Both the position numbers and the translations under genes were made by a program. A stretch of 58,487 bases of DNA from an uncultured Acidobacteriia bacterium (GTDB taxonomy: Bacteria > Acidobacteriota > Terriglobia > Bryobacterales > Bryobacteraceae), in the NCBI GenBank assembly GCA_903875575.1, contig CAIQWJ010000089.1:1-58487 (forward strand). Reading direction: 5' to 3'. Positions 1-10,962 of this stretch are shown one piece after another. The notes below the pieces were generated by a model that did not search any database, was not told where the DNA came from, and saw nothing but the letters and a program-made list of their open reading frames with translations. Numbering within the stretch: the first letter of the stretch is position 1; each line of letters opens with the position of its first letter.

Positions 1-42
1 CTTCCGCAGTACTACCAATCGGTCTCTGTCCTGCTGGGTCAT
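1..42 (-). CDS. Transposase N-terminal fragment, cut by the window edge
   Basis: Read on the minus strand from 42, the first 14 codons give MTQQDRDRLVVLRK. This matches the start I know for ISNCY-type integrase-core transposases, which open with M(T/S)Q.DRDRLV.L.KA. A strong ribosome binding site, AAGGAG, lies 8 bases upstream of the ATG. Only 14 residues are visible, so the family name is recalled from the N-terminal signature and not from a catalytic domain. The repeated GGACATT motifs at 91-121 fit the end of such an element. Confidence 0.55.
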   Translation of the reverse strand, partial: MTQQDRDRLVVLRK

Positions 43-90
43 AGGGAGAACTCCTTGTTCTTTCACCTCCCCAGCCTGACTTCGTCAAGA

Positions 91-138
91 GGACATTTCT
101 ATCTGGCACTAATAGGACATTCTCACGTGGCGTTGACA
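91..138. repeat. Probable insertion-sequence end with repeated GGACATT motifs
   Basis: GGACATT occurs at 91-97 and again at 115-121, 24 bases apart, and the stretch ends in TTGACA at 133-138. Short repeated GGACATT blocks upstream of the transposase start are typical of the terminal region of this transposase type (from memory). The outer boundary and target duplication cannot be set because the other end lies outside the window. Confidence 0.4.
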
Positions 139-296
139 CCCGCTACAGGCCTCTCGAAAATCGCTGCGCGATTCCCACAATCCCGCAGTCCCGTGGGGTG
201 CACCCCTCTGTCTCACTTCAGGGGTTCACCCCGGAACGCGTCCATCCCTGCGCATCTGTGGCGAAATCCTTTCCATCTCGTGATAAATTGAACCTC

Positions 297-1481
297 GTGC
301 CACCTCAATCCCGCCTTGTCCCCCGCATGGACCTGCTCAAGGTCGAGTCTGCCTTCGCCGTCCTCGTCCGCGCCCGCGCCCTCGAAGCCCAGGGCCGCTC
401 CATCATCCATCTCGAAATAGGCGAGCCCGATTTCCCCACCCCTCCCCACATCATCGACGCCGGCAAACGCGCACTCGACGAAGGCTACACCAAGTACGGC
501 CCCACAGCGGGCCTCCCTGAACTGCGCCAGTCCATCGCCCGTTACGTCTCGCGCACCCGCGGCATCCCCGTCACCCCGGACCAGGTCTGTGTCGTCCCCG
601 GTGCCAAGCCCATCATGTTCTTCTCCATGCTCGCCCTCCTCGGCCCCGGCGACGAAGTCATCTACCCCGACCCGGGCTTCCCCATCTACGAATCCATGAT
701 CGGCTTCACCGGTGCCACCCCCGTCGCCATCCCCCTCATCGAAGCCCGCGGCTTCTCTTTCGATCTCGACGTCTTCCGCTCCAAACTGACTGACCGCACC
801 CGCATGGTCATCCTCAACTCGCCCCATAACCCCACCGGCGGCACTATCCCGCCCGCCGATATGGCCGAACTCGCCGACATCCTCCGCGAGCGCGACCTCA
901 TCGTCCTCAGCGACGAAATCTACTCGCGCCTCTGCTACGACGGCACGCCCGTCTCCATCGCCAGCTTCCCCGGCATGCAGGAAAAGACCATCATTCTCGA
1001 TGGTTTCTCCAAGACCTATTCCATGACCGGATGGCGTCTCGGCTACGGCGTCATGCCCCTCTGGCTCGCCGACGCTGTTAACACCCTCATGGTGAATTCC
1101 AACTCCTGCACCGCCGCCTTCACCCAGCGCGCCGGCATACAGGCTCTCGAAGGTCCGCAGGATTGCGTCGATCAGATGGCCGCCGAATTCCGCCAGCGTC
1201 GTGACGCGATCTGCGCCGGCCTCAATACGATCCCTGGATTTCGCTGTCCCCTGCCGACCGGGGCCTTCTATGCTTTCGTGAACGTCGAAGGCACCGGCAT
1301 CGACTCAAAGGAGCTGGCCGACTATCTTCTCAATGAAGCCGGCGTAGCCTGCCTCGATGGAGGGGCCTTCGGAGCCCACGGCAAAGGCTATATTCGTTTC
1401 AGCTACGCCAACTCGTTGCCGAATCTAATGGAAGCGGTAGAACGAATCCGTAAGGTTTCATCCCACTGGAGCAAGAAATGA
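297..1481 (+). CDS. PLP-dependent aminotransferase, class I/II
   Basis: A cytosolic fold-type I aminotransferase of about 394 residues, the usual length for the aspartate/aromatic branch. Visible marks are the N-terminal LEIGEPDFPTPPHI stretch, the NSPHNPTGG motif, a YSRL segment after DEI that contributes to cofactor binding, and SKTYSMTGWRLGY holding the PLP-binding lysine. The C-terminus carries the IRFSYA motif with the substrate carboxylate-binding arginine. An open frame reaches back to 198. I prefer GTG at 297 because the SRLVPRM segment before the ATG at 327 looks like the conserved N-terminus of relatives; no clear ribosome site decides between them. The stop overlaps the next gene's ATG by four bases, so the two are probably co-transcribed. 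Amino donor and substrate cannot be told from sequence. Confidence 0.85.
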   Translation: MPPQSRLVPRMDLLKVESAFAVLVRARALEAQGRSIIHLEIGEPDFPTPPHIIDAGKRALDEGYTKYGPTAGLPELRQSIARYVSRTRGIPVTPDQVCVVPGAKPIMFFSMLALLGPGDEVIYPDPGFPIYESMIGFTGATPVAIPLIEARGFSFDLDVFRSKLTDRTRMVILNSPHNPTGGTIPPADMAELADILRERDLIVLSDEIYSRLCYDGTPVSIASFPGMQEKTIILDGFSKTYSMTGWRLGYGVMPLWLADAVNTLMVNSNSCTAAFTQRAGIQALEGPQDCVDQMAAEFRQRRDAICAGLNTIPGFRCPLPTGAFYAFVNVEGTGIDSKELADYLLNEAGVACLDGGAFGAHGKGYIRFSYANSLPNLMEAVERIRKVSSHWSKK

Positions 1482-3496
1482 AACGCACGCAAATGTCCCT
1501 GATCGCCGCGCTCTGCCTCGCCGCGCCGCAACTCCACGCCCGCATCACGAAGATCACCATCGCCTCACGAGCCGTCGCCTTCAACAGCCAGACGTTCGGC
1601 ACTGCGGGCCAGTTTGAGAAGATCAAGGGCATCGCCACCGGCGAGATCGATCCAAAATCCCCCCGCAACGCGCTCATCACCGATATCCAGTTCGCCCCAC
1701 GCAACGCCAAAGGCCTCGTCGAATATCGCACCAACTTCACGCTCGTGAAGCCGGTCGATATGAACAGATCCTCGGGCGTTCTCTTCTATAACGTCGTCAA
1801 TCGTGGCGGCCATCAGGGTGTTTCCACCTTCCACGTTGGTGCCGATCCCGGCGACGGCTTCCTCTACAAGCTCGGCCAGGCCGTTCTCTGGAGTGGCTGG
1901 CAAGGTGATATCCCCCTCGTGACCGACGGTTCCGACCGCGAAGGCATCGACGTTCCCATTGCCCGCAATGCTGATGGTTCGCCCGTCACCAGTCCGGTAT
2001 GGGACCGTATCACCGCCGCCACAGGCAACACGCAGTCGCTCCCCGGAGCCAACGGTCGTGCGCCCGCCACTCTGGATACGACAAAAGCCAGGCTGATCTC
2101 CGAAGTTTCTGAAACCCCCGCCGGTGTGAAATCTGGAGTGGTCAGTATTCCATCGACCGACTGGGCGTTCGCCGACTGCCGCACCACTCCGTTCCCCGGC
2201 ACGCCCGACCCCACCCGCATCTGTCTCCGTAACGGTTTCGATAAGAACCTGCTCTATGAAGTCGTCTACACTGCGAAAGACCCGTACATCCTCGGTGTCG
2301 GTATGGCCGCGACCCGTGACATCGTGTCCTTCTTCCGATACGCGCAGAAAGACGATGCTGGCACCGCGAACCCGCTCTACGGCACTATCCCCCACGTCAT
2401 CGGCATGGGCGATTCGCAGTCCGGCCGTTTTGCCAAGACTTTCCTGAACCTCGGCTTTAATGAGGATGAAAACGGCAAGATCGTCTGGGACGGCCTCAAT
2501 GCCCGCATTGCCGGCATGGAAGGCGGCTTCAACGTCCGCTTCGCCAAGCCCGGCGACATGGCCGAAATGTACGATCCCGGTGCCGATGGCCCGCTCTGGT
2601 GGGACGATTACACCGATACCGTGCGTGGCCACTCCGCCTGGGGCTTACTGCATCGCTGCCGTCAGACGCAGACCTGTCCGAAGATCACCGAGACATACGG
2701 AGGACCGGAATACTGGTATAGTCGCGGCTCCGTCGGCATCGCGGGCACCACGGGTAAAGAGGATCTCCCCCTGCCTGCCAACGTACGCCGGTACTATCAC
2801 GCCGGTACCACGCACGGAGGCGGTCGAGGCGGTTTCGGTCTGGGCACCGCAGGCAACAATCCGAATCCTGAGAAAGAGACGGATCGCGCCCTCTATGTTG
2901 CTCTGGTCGATTGGGTCGTGAAAAACGTCGAACCCCCGCCCAGCGTTTATCCCCGCGTCATCGATGGCACTCTGGTGCCGGCGAATTCCGCCGCGATGGG
3001 CTGGCCCAACATCCCGAACGCCGCAAAGCCCGATGGAGTCGTGAACCCTGTGCTCGATTACGACTATGGCCCCGAGTTCCGCTACAACGATGAATCCGGC
3101 GTCATCACCAACGTCCCGCCCGCGATCAAACACGTCATCCCGATGATGGTCCCGAAAGTCGATGCCGATGGCAACGAACTCGGTGGCATCCGGTCCTTGC
3201 TGGCGCGCGTTCCGCTCGGAACCTACACCAGTTGGAATCCGATCCCCGATGGACCGCTGAAGGGCCGGGAGCGATCCCTCGCTGCGGGCTACATCCCGTT
3301 CCTGAAGACGAAGGCTGAACGAATCGCCTCGGGTGATCCCCGCCCTTCCATTGAAGAGCGTTACCCCACGGCCTCCGCCTACTACGGAGCCGCCGTGAAA
3401 CAAGCCAGCGAACTGGTAAAGCAGCGCCTCCTGCTGCCCGATGATGCCGTCCGTCTCCTCAACCAAATGGTCACGGACCTGGAGGCGAGCCACCTT

Positions 3497-3508
<12 letters not shown>
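1478..3508 (+). CDS. Secreted alpha/beta hydrolase domain protein (Abhydrolase_10-like)
   Basis: 676 residues beginning with a signal peptide (MKRTQMSLIAALCLAAPQLHA). It resembles the large extracellular alpha/beta hydrolase-domain proteins common in Acidobacteria and Proteobacteria. A GDSQSGR stretch near residues 311-317 is the probable nucleophile elbow; HGGGRGG and PMMVPKVDADGN are further family-like segments. The substrate is unknown, with esters or lactones likely for the fold. It starts inside the stop of the aminotransferase (ATGA). Its last 12 bases overlap the 3' end of the convergent histidine kinase, so the two transcripts must overlap. Confidence 0.75.
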
Positions 3509-5037
<1,529 letters not shown>

Positions 5038-5041
<4 letters not shown>

Positions 5042-5592
5042 TTGCCACCACCCTTCTTCACGGCCGCGATCTTCAGCAACTGTGAGCTGATCGTGAGGCC
5101 GGCCCTGCGTGTCACGTCGAGATTGACTCCTACCTGCACCCGATCGTCGGTCAGCACCAGGTCGATCATCCCGCCCTGATCGAGAAACCGTTCGTTCTCG
5201 CCGACGGTCAGAATCGCAGTTGCTCCCACCGCCTGTAACAACGCCTCGGTCTTCTTCCGATCCGATCCGCCGATGAACAGACTCTGGCAGCCGGCCGGGC
5301 TCGCCCCGGCAGATATACGTTTCACGGCAATTCCGCGGGATCTTGAGATGCTTTTCGCCAGCGCGATCACTTCCAGCGATCGCGCCATATCCTCTGAACC
5401 GAATACGCCGATCACGATCGCGGCCGAGGCATCACCACCGGCGACCTCGGGCCAGTCGACCAATCGAAGCAGGTTGACGTACATCGCCGCCTTGATTTCG
5501 TACTCTCCTGCTGCGTCCACGCCGGCCCGTCCGGCACGCGGCAGAGCCAGGGCCAGCAGGATCAGCGTCAGTGCTGCTGCATACCTTTTCAT
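5038..5592 (-). CDS. YfiR-family periplasmic protein (DUF4154)
   Basis: 184 residues with a signal peptide (hydrophobic residues about 5-22, cleavage after RAGA-like sequence). The body has the YfiR signatures: KAAMYVNLLRLVDWPE near the N-terminus, VIGVFGSE, CQSLFIG, and a C-terminal VGVNLDVTRRAGLTISSQLLKIA. In Pseudomonas, YfiR is a periplasmic repressor of the diguanylate cyclase YfiN. Here the gene sits between a GGDEF-EAL regulator and a CHASE8-type kinase, with four-base overlaps on both sides. I infer that it gates the downstream kinase in response to a periplasmic or redox signal; the ligand is unknown. Confidence 0.85.
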
Positions 5593-7730
5593 GCATCCTT
5601 GCGCAGCATCGCCATGACATCCCCGGCATCCACCGCGGCAGAAAAGAAGAGCCCCTGTCCGAACCGGCAGCCCAGATCGCGAAGCAAATCGACCGCGACC
5701 TGACTCTCAATGCCTTCCGCGATGACTCCAAGACTCAGATTCTGTGCCATGGCGAGAATCGTCTTGACCAGTTCCTTCGATTCGACATCGCCATCGCCGA
5801 GATTCAGCGTGAACGACCGATCAATCTTGATGGAATCAAATGGCAACCGGTAAAGATACCGAAGACAGGAATATCCCGTCGCAAAGTCATCGAGTTTCAG
5901 GCCGATGCCCAGTGCCTTGAGGGCAAGCAGTACTTCCCGGGCTTCTGCCGGTTTGTCGAGGACCGTGCTCTCTGTGATTTCAATCTGCAGAGCCGAAGGC
6001 TCCAGACCGGTCTCCTGAAGGATCTGTTTGACCTGTCGCACAAGATCCGGATCGCGTACCTGCACCGGCGATACGTTGACGGCCACGTCCAGACCCGGCC
6101 TGCCGGGGAGTTGTTTGCGCCAGCGAGACATTTGTTCGCACGCCTCGCCGAGCACCCACAGACCGATCTCGCGGATCATCCCGGTTTCTTCGGCAATTCC
6201 GATGAACTCGTCCGGCTGGATCAGGCCGCGCCTGGGATGCTTCCATCGGAGCAGGGCTTCGAAGCCGCAGATTCGTCCCGAATCCAGATCGACCCGGGGT
6301 TGATACTGGACCACAAACTGACCTTTGACAAGAGCCGTGTGAAGATCGGTCTCAATCTGAAGCCTGTCGAGGGCCGTCTTTCGCATCGATTCGTCGAAGA
6401 GCGCCCAGCGCCCCCGCCCGCAAGCCTTGGCCGCATACATCGCGATGTCCGCGTCACGAATCAAACCCTCTACCGTGGAATGGTCATCCCGGGAAATCAC
6501 AACTCCAACGCTGGCCGAAGCGAAGAATTCGCGCTCGCCCAGACGAAACGCCGGTCGCATTTCCCGTATGATTCGGTCACCAAGCACCGCAGCGAATGCC
6601 TTCTCGTCCATTGGCTGCGTGTCTGTACCGGGCTTGCCGCCCGGAAGTGCAGCCACAGCCGAAAGATTTTCCAGAAGAATGGCGAATTCATCTCCGCCAA
6701 GCCGTGCCACCAGCGCATTGGTTCCTTCCGATGCCGCCCGCAGCCTGTCAGCGAACTCCACCAGCAGCCGGTCGCCGGCGACATGGCCCAGCGTATCGTT
6801 GACCAGCTTGAAACGGTCCAGGTCGATGAAATAGACGGCAAAGGGGCCCGTGGAATCCCTTTGCTTACGGCGGATCGCCCCCTCCAGCCGCTCGTGCAGC
6901 AGCAGACGATTGGGGAGCCCGGTCAACTCGTCTATGGTCTTCTTTCGGGTTGCGTCACTCTGGGAACCCGCCATCCGGACCGGCGTTCCCTCGGCATTTC
7001 TCAGGACCACGCCACGCCCGGTCATCCAGGTATACTGCCCGTCCGGCCGGCGGATTCGATAGTCGACCTCAAAGCCTTCGGTATGACGGTTGGCGTTCGG
7101 ATCCTCCGGCAGCGGGCTTTCCAGTTGGCGCTGCATCGCCGCACGCAGCGCCACCACATCGTCCGCGTGAACGCGGGAAAACCAATCCTCCGGGGAATTC
7201 ATGGTCTCAGAATCGTTCGACCCCGACATGGCCTTCCAGCGAGCAGAGTAGTAGGTGTGGTTTGAGGTCAAATCCCAGTCCCACAGACCGTCATTCGCCG
7301 CGCGGGCTGCCAATTCGTACCGCTCGTCACTCTCGCGCCGGGCGGTTTCCGCATGCTTTCTGGACAACTGGGCACGGATTCGAGCGAGTGCCACGGTAAA
7401 ATCCACCGGCTTCGTAATGTAGTCGTTAGCACCGAGATCCAGCGCCTCTGCAACGCGACCACTGTCCGTGATTGCGGTCACCATAATGACCGGAAGTGCC
7501 GACTGGGAGTACTGCGTTCTGAGCTCACGCAGAACATCCGACCCTGAAACGACAGGCATCATCTGATCGAGCAGAATCAGGTCGTAGGGCCGCTCACCCA
7601 TCTTCCGCAGCGCCTCCGCACCACCCTTGGCGACCTCCACTTCAAAACCACTGCGTTCGAGGCGGCGGGACAGGACGTTGCGGTTCATCTCCTCGTCGTC
7701 CACGACGAGGACACACTCTCTTACCGGCAT
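5589..7730 (-). CDS. Response regulator with PAS, GGDEF and EAL domains
   Basis: About 713 residues. Domains in order: receiver (residues 5-125) with acidic pair D11/D12, phospho-acceptor D55 in ILLDQMMP and ITKP lysine; a PAS sensor (about 140-260) with DGLWDWDL; GGDEF with intact LGGDEF; and EAL with FEALLRWKHP, EITEST and LKLDDFATGYS. It should make and/or hydrolyse cyclic di-GMP under control of one or both kinases in the operon. The position of the RxxD inhibitory site before GGDEF reads EGTN, so product inhibition is probably lost, and the EAL loop has DDFA in place of DDFG. I chose ATG 7730, which puts the receiver at the N-terminus. A TTG at 7901 would overlap the previous stop but add 57 unconserved residues. 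Confidence 0.92.
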   Translation of the reverse strand: MPVRECVLVVDDEEMNRNVLSRRLERSGFEVEVAKGGAEALRKMGERPYDLILLDQMMPVVSGSDVLRELRTQYSQSALPVIMVTAITDSGRVAEALDLGANDYITKPVDFTVALARIRAQLSRKHAETARRESDERYELAARAANDGLWDWDLTSNHTYYSARWKAMSGSNDSETMNSPEDWFSRVHADDVVALRAAMQRQLESPLPEDPNANRHTEGFEVDYRIRRPDGQYTWMTGRGVVLRNAEGTPVRMAGSQSDATRKKTIDELTGLPNRLLLHERLEGAIRRKQRDSTGPFAVYFIDLDRFKLVNDTLGHVAGDRLLVEFADRLRAASEGTNALVARLGGDEFAILLENLSAVAALPGGKPGTDTQPMDEKAFAAVLGDRIIREMRPAFRLGEREFFASASVGVVISRDDHSTVEGLIRDADIAMYAAKACGRGRWALFDESMRKTALDRLQIETDLHTALVKGQFVVQYQPRVDLDSGRICGFEALLRWKHPRRGLIQPDEFIGIAEETGMIREIGLWVLGEACEQMSRWRKQLPGRPGLDVAVNVSPVQVRDPDLVRQVKQILQETGLEPSALQIEITESTVLDKPAEAREVLLALKALGIGLKLDDFATGYSCLRYLYRLPFDSIKIDRSFTLNLGDGDVESKELVKTILAMAQNLSLGVIAEGIESQVAVDLLRDLGCRFGQGLFFSAAVDAGDVMAMLRKDA

Positions 7731-7897
7731 TCGGTCACCGCCATTGCAAACGTGCCTTCCACAAGAATCACCATTTGATGTATCGGCATGGCTGGGGAAA
7801 ATGTTGATACCTCTGGAGTTCAGTGGCGTAGACAATTCCTGAGATGCGTCGGTATAAACAACAGGATCAGCAGGTGCTATTCCTGGATCCGGCGGCC

Positions 7898-9919
7898 TCA
7901 AACTACGGCCTCAGTTGTCTCCTGCTCGCCGGGTATGCCCCCAGGCTCGTCATCCGTACCCAATGGCAAGCGAACGGTAAAGACAGAGCCTCTGCCGGCT
8001 TCACTTGTGAGCTCAATGACTCCACCCATGAGCCTGCACAACTGCTGACTGATGGCGAGACCCAGTCCGGTGCCGCCGTATTTGCGCGTACTGGATTCGT
8101 CCGCCTGAGTAAACGGACGGAATAGTTTCTCCGACTGGGCGGGAGATATGCCGATACCCGTATCCCGCACAATCCAGTAAATCCACCTTCCGTCCCCCCG
8201 GGTGGCGAGGCTTGCCTCCACCGAGACGATGCCGTTTTCCGTGAACTTGCAGGCATTGCTGAGCAGATTGAAAAGGATCTGCCGCACCTTCATGCGGTCA
8301 GCGAACATGGTGGCTTCGCGGCACTCGCATGTCCACTCCAGTTCGTTATTCTTCTGGCGGGCCAGCGGCTGGGCCGTCCGAACCAGTTCAGCCAGGATAT
8401 CGCCGATGAGGAATTCCTCCGGAAAGAGCTCTGTCTTGCCGGCTTCGATCTTCGACAGGTCCAGCACGTCGTTGATCAGCGACAGCAGATGGCGGCCGGA
8501 GAAGACGATATTGCCGAGGTCCTCCAGCGCACTCTCGTCACCCGCGTCTTTGGCGTCCTCCTGGAGCATCTCTCCGTAGCCGATGATGGCGTTCAGGGGC
8601 GTGCGCAATTCGTGACTCATATTGGCGAGGAAGTTGCTTTTGGCGCGATTCGCGGCTTCCGCCGCTTCCTTTGCCTGAACCAGAGCCTCCTGTTCGCGCT
8701 GCCTCACGATAGAAGCTCCCAGCATGTCGGCCACCGCCTTCAGGCTGTCTTTTTCGGCCTCGCCCCAGTCGCGTTCCGGAACGGAGTCTTCCAGCCCGAG
8801 GACTCCCCACCATGCGCCCATGACCATGATGGGAACCAGTACGGTGGATACCGGCGAATGCCCGGTGCCATGCGCGGATGTGACTGTTTCGCCACGCCGC
8901 AGCAAATCCGATGTCCGGACCGCGTCATCGCGGGAACAGAGAAAGCAACCCCGGTCCCGGTCGCCGTCTGTTGGATCCGCCAGCCACATCTGCCACGGCC
9001 GCAAACCGGATGACATGTTGCCGCTTTCGGTGTTTGCTCCGCCTTCCGCCACGGCATTCCTGAATACAAAGGCACGATTGGCTCGCGTGGCCTTTCCAAT
9101 CTTGTCGAGCACCAGCGGAATGACGCTGTTCGGATCGTTCGCGGTCAGCAACTGCTCCGCCGCAAACGCCACGCCATCCAGAATTTCGTTCCTCGCGAGG
9201 ATGGTATCAGCCATCCCGTTAAATGCATTCGCCAGACGTTCGATCTCATCGTTGCTGTTCACCCCGGCGCGGGCATGCAGGTCCCCTTCCGCCAGCCTCC
9301 GGACAGCCCTGTGGAGGATGTGAATGGGACGGACCAGGCGGCGCGCAAACATCAGCGACACCAGAGGACTGAGGCAGGCACACAGAAAAGTCAGTGCAGC
9401 CGTCGTCAGGTAGGTACGCCGTACGCTGGCATTGTAGTCTTCGAGCGACAACCCCACATGAATCCAGCCCCACGGAATGCCGCTGTAATCGAGCGGGTAA
9501 CCGTACTGAAATACGCGTCGGCCCAACAGCGAAGAAATGCCGATGGAATGTTTGACCACACGGAGATCCGGATGCCACGCCGCGTCGAGTTTTTCCATCC
9601 TCCACGCGGACCGTTCCACGACGATGGAAAACCCGTCGTTCTTGGTGACAATGACGTAGTCGATCGCATGATCGCCCTCAAGGACCTGAGTCGCCTGATC
9701 GACAACGGCGGAATAGTCCTCCGTGACCGCGGCCCCGGCGGCCACTCCGGAGATGGAAACGACGCTTCCACGTGCCTTGGTTTCCAGATTCAGTTCGAAT
9801 TCTCTCTTTTGTTCCGGAACGATGACCATGACAAAGACGCCCAGGGTGAGCAGAGTTACGGCCCATCCGAGCAAGGTGATGCGGAGAGTGATGCCGTGCG
9901 GTCTGACCCAGCGTTTCAT
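7898..9919 (-). CDS. Membrane sensor histidine kinase with HAMP and GAF domains
   Basis: 673 residues. Helices at about 13-34 and 171-190 bracket a periplasmic domain of roughly 135 residues, followed by HAMP (about 191-245), a GAF-like domain (about 250-405), HisKA with His436 in NMSHELRTPLNAIIGYGE, and an ATPase domain with NLLSNACKF, DTGIGI and GTGLGL. It lacks a receiver domain. The start overlaps the stop of the PhnD-like gene (ATGA), suggesting that the binding protein presents a ligand to its periplasmic domain. The GAF domain contains CFLCSR, whose cysteines could bind metal or sense redox (speculative). The probable phosphotransfer target is the Rec-GGDEF-EAL protein encoded next. 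Confidence 0.9.
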   Translation of the reverse strand: MKRWVRPHGITLRITLLGWAVTLLTLGVFVMVIVPEQKREFELNLETKARGSVVSISGVAAGAAVTEDYSAVVDQATQVLEGDHAIDYVIVTKNDGFSIVVERSAWRMEKLDAAWHPDLRVVKHSIGISSLLGRRVFQYGYPLDYSGIPWGWIHVGLSLEDYNASVRRTYLTTAALTFLCACLSPLVSLMFARRLVRPIHILHRAVRRLAEGDLHARAGVNSNDEIERLANAFNGMADTILARNEILDGVAFAAEQLLTANDPNSVIPLVLDKIGKATRANRAFVFRNAVAEGGANTESGNMSSGLRPWQMWLADPTDGDRDRGCFLCSRDDAVRTSDLLRRGETVTSAHGTGHSPVSTVLVPIMVMGAWWGVLGLEDSVPERDWGEAEKDSLKAVADMLGASIVRQREQEALVQAKEAAEAANRAKSNFLANMSHELRTPLNAIIGYGEMLQEDAKDAGDESALEDLGNIVFSGRHLLSLINDVLDLSKIEAGKTELFPEEFLIGDILAELVRTAQPLARQKNNELEWTCECREATMFADRMKVRQILFNLLSNACKFTENGIVSVEASLATRGDGRWIYWIVRDTGIGISPAQSEKLFRPFTQADESSTRKYGGTGLGLAISQQLCRLMGGVIELTSEAGRGSVFTVRLPLGTDDEPGGIPGEQETTEAVV

Positions 9920-10962
9920 TTGCCTGCGCCCTCCGTATTGGCGATTGTCAGGGGCCTTGTGGACGCGGGCGCGGTATGCGCGGCGGGGAGACGCCGGGAT
10001 TCGGCAAAGAGGTCGCGCACGGAATCGATATCGCCGGACTGAATACGCAGCACACGCTCAGACCTGAAAAGATGGAGCACCTGGCGGCCGCGCGGGTCTT
10101 CGTGAAGCGACAGCAAAGCGTCAATCAACTCCGTACGGCCCGGAAAAGGCTCAACCGGAGTCGCAATCACGCTGCCAATCATAGGGCGGGAGCGGGCCAG
10201 GACTTTGAGTTTTCCCAATTGAGGGTTGAGTTCCTTCGCCATATTCAGGCTGACTTCATCCACCACACACGCATCTTCTTTGCCGAAGAACAGCGAGAGG
10301 ATGCAGTCCTGCGCCTTCTCCGGCGAGCGGACGGAAGAGAAGAACGACGTTGCGCGTCCGAGGTTCTCCCGGCCCAGCAGAACATCCAGCCAAACGCCGG
10401 CGATGTTCGACCCTCCCCGGGTTGAGGTCAGAATGCTTCGCCCGCGCAGGTCCGCGAGGGTAGCGGCCTGCGAGGACGGACCCACCAGAAAAAGGTACGA
10501 ATAGGCGGCGCCGCCCTGCGACAACAGGGCGTGAGTCAGCACCGGAGTCATCAGGTGACTGCTCTCCATTTCCAGGTAATCGCTGGTCGTCAGGACAATC
10601 AACTCCGTGGAGTGGCTTTCGAGGCGGTTACGGATTTCACGAACGTTTCCCGCGATATCCACGGACGAATCGAGCACATAGCCCTTCTGCCGGGCAATAA
10701 TGTCCAGCCAGACCTTGACGGCGGCTTTGGCGTCGTTCTGGTTGATGTTGGTCATCGCCGAACCGCTGGCTACCACAGCAAGGCGAAGGTGGCGACTCTC
10801 ATTCGGGGGCGCGGGAGCGGGAGCCTGTGCGGCTGCGGGGACAAACCCGAGGCCGAGGGCCAGCGCGCATGTGATCACAAGTCCCGCCGGGCCCGATGAA
10901 GCGCGGAATCGATCGCCAGCCGTCATCGCCGGCTCTGGCTTCGTGCGAATGCCTGCGGTCAT
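9916..10962 (-). CDS. PhnD-like periplasmic substrate-binding protein
   Basis: 348 residues with an N-terminal hydrophobic export segment (about residues 25-45, ending AAAQA). The body follows the phosphate/phosphonate-binding PhnD-like fold (PF12974 type): LRLAVVASGSAMTN, VLTTSDYLEME, LADLRGRSIL, DACVVDEVSLNMA, and a C-terminal helix with LHEDPRGRQVLHLFRSERV. No permease or ATPase is encoded nearby, so a transport role is unlikely. Coupled by four-base overlaps between a TolC gene and a histidine kinase, it is better read as a ligand-sensing subunit for that kinase. MTAG occurs at residues 1 and 13, so an alternative start lies at 10926. The ligand is unknown. Confidence 0.8.
   Translation of the reverse strand: MTAGIRTKPEPAMTAGDRFRASSGPAGLVITCALALGLGFVPAAAQAPAPAPPNESRHLRLAVVASGSAMTNINQNDAKAAVKVWLDIIARQKGYVLDSSVDIAGNVREIRNRLESHSTELIVLTTSDYLEMESSHLMTPVLTHALLSQGGAAYSYLFLVGPSSQAATLADLRGRSILTSTRGGSNIAGVWLDVLLGRENLGRATSFFSSVRSPEKAQDCILSLFFGKEDACVVDEVSLNMAKELNPQLGKLKVLARSRPMIGSVIATPVEPFPGRTELIDALLSLHEDPRGRQVLHLFRSERVLRIQSGDIDSVRDLFAESRRLPAAHTAPASTRPLTIANTEGAGK

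Noticed and set aside
198-296. Extended N-terminus of the aminotransferase
   Set aside because: The added residues are unconserved and follow closely on the insertion-sequence end; GTG 297 keeps the conserved N-terminus.
5571-7265. Long open frame of 564 codons on the plus strand
   Set aside because: It lies wholly antisense to the GGDEF-EAL regulator, has no family features, and is explained by GC-rich codon positions in the real gene.
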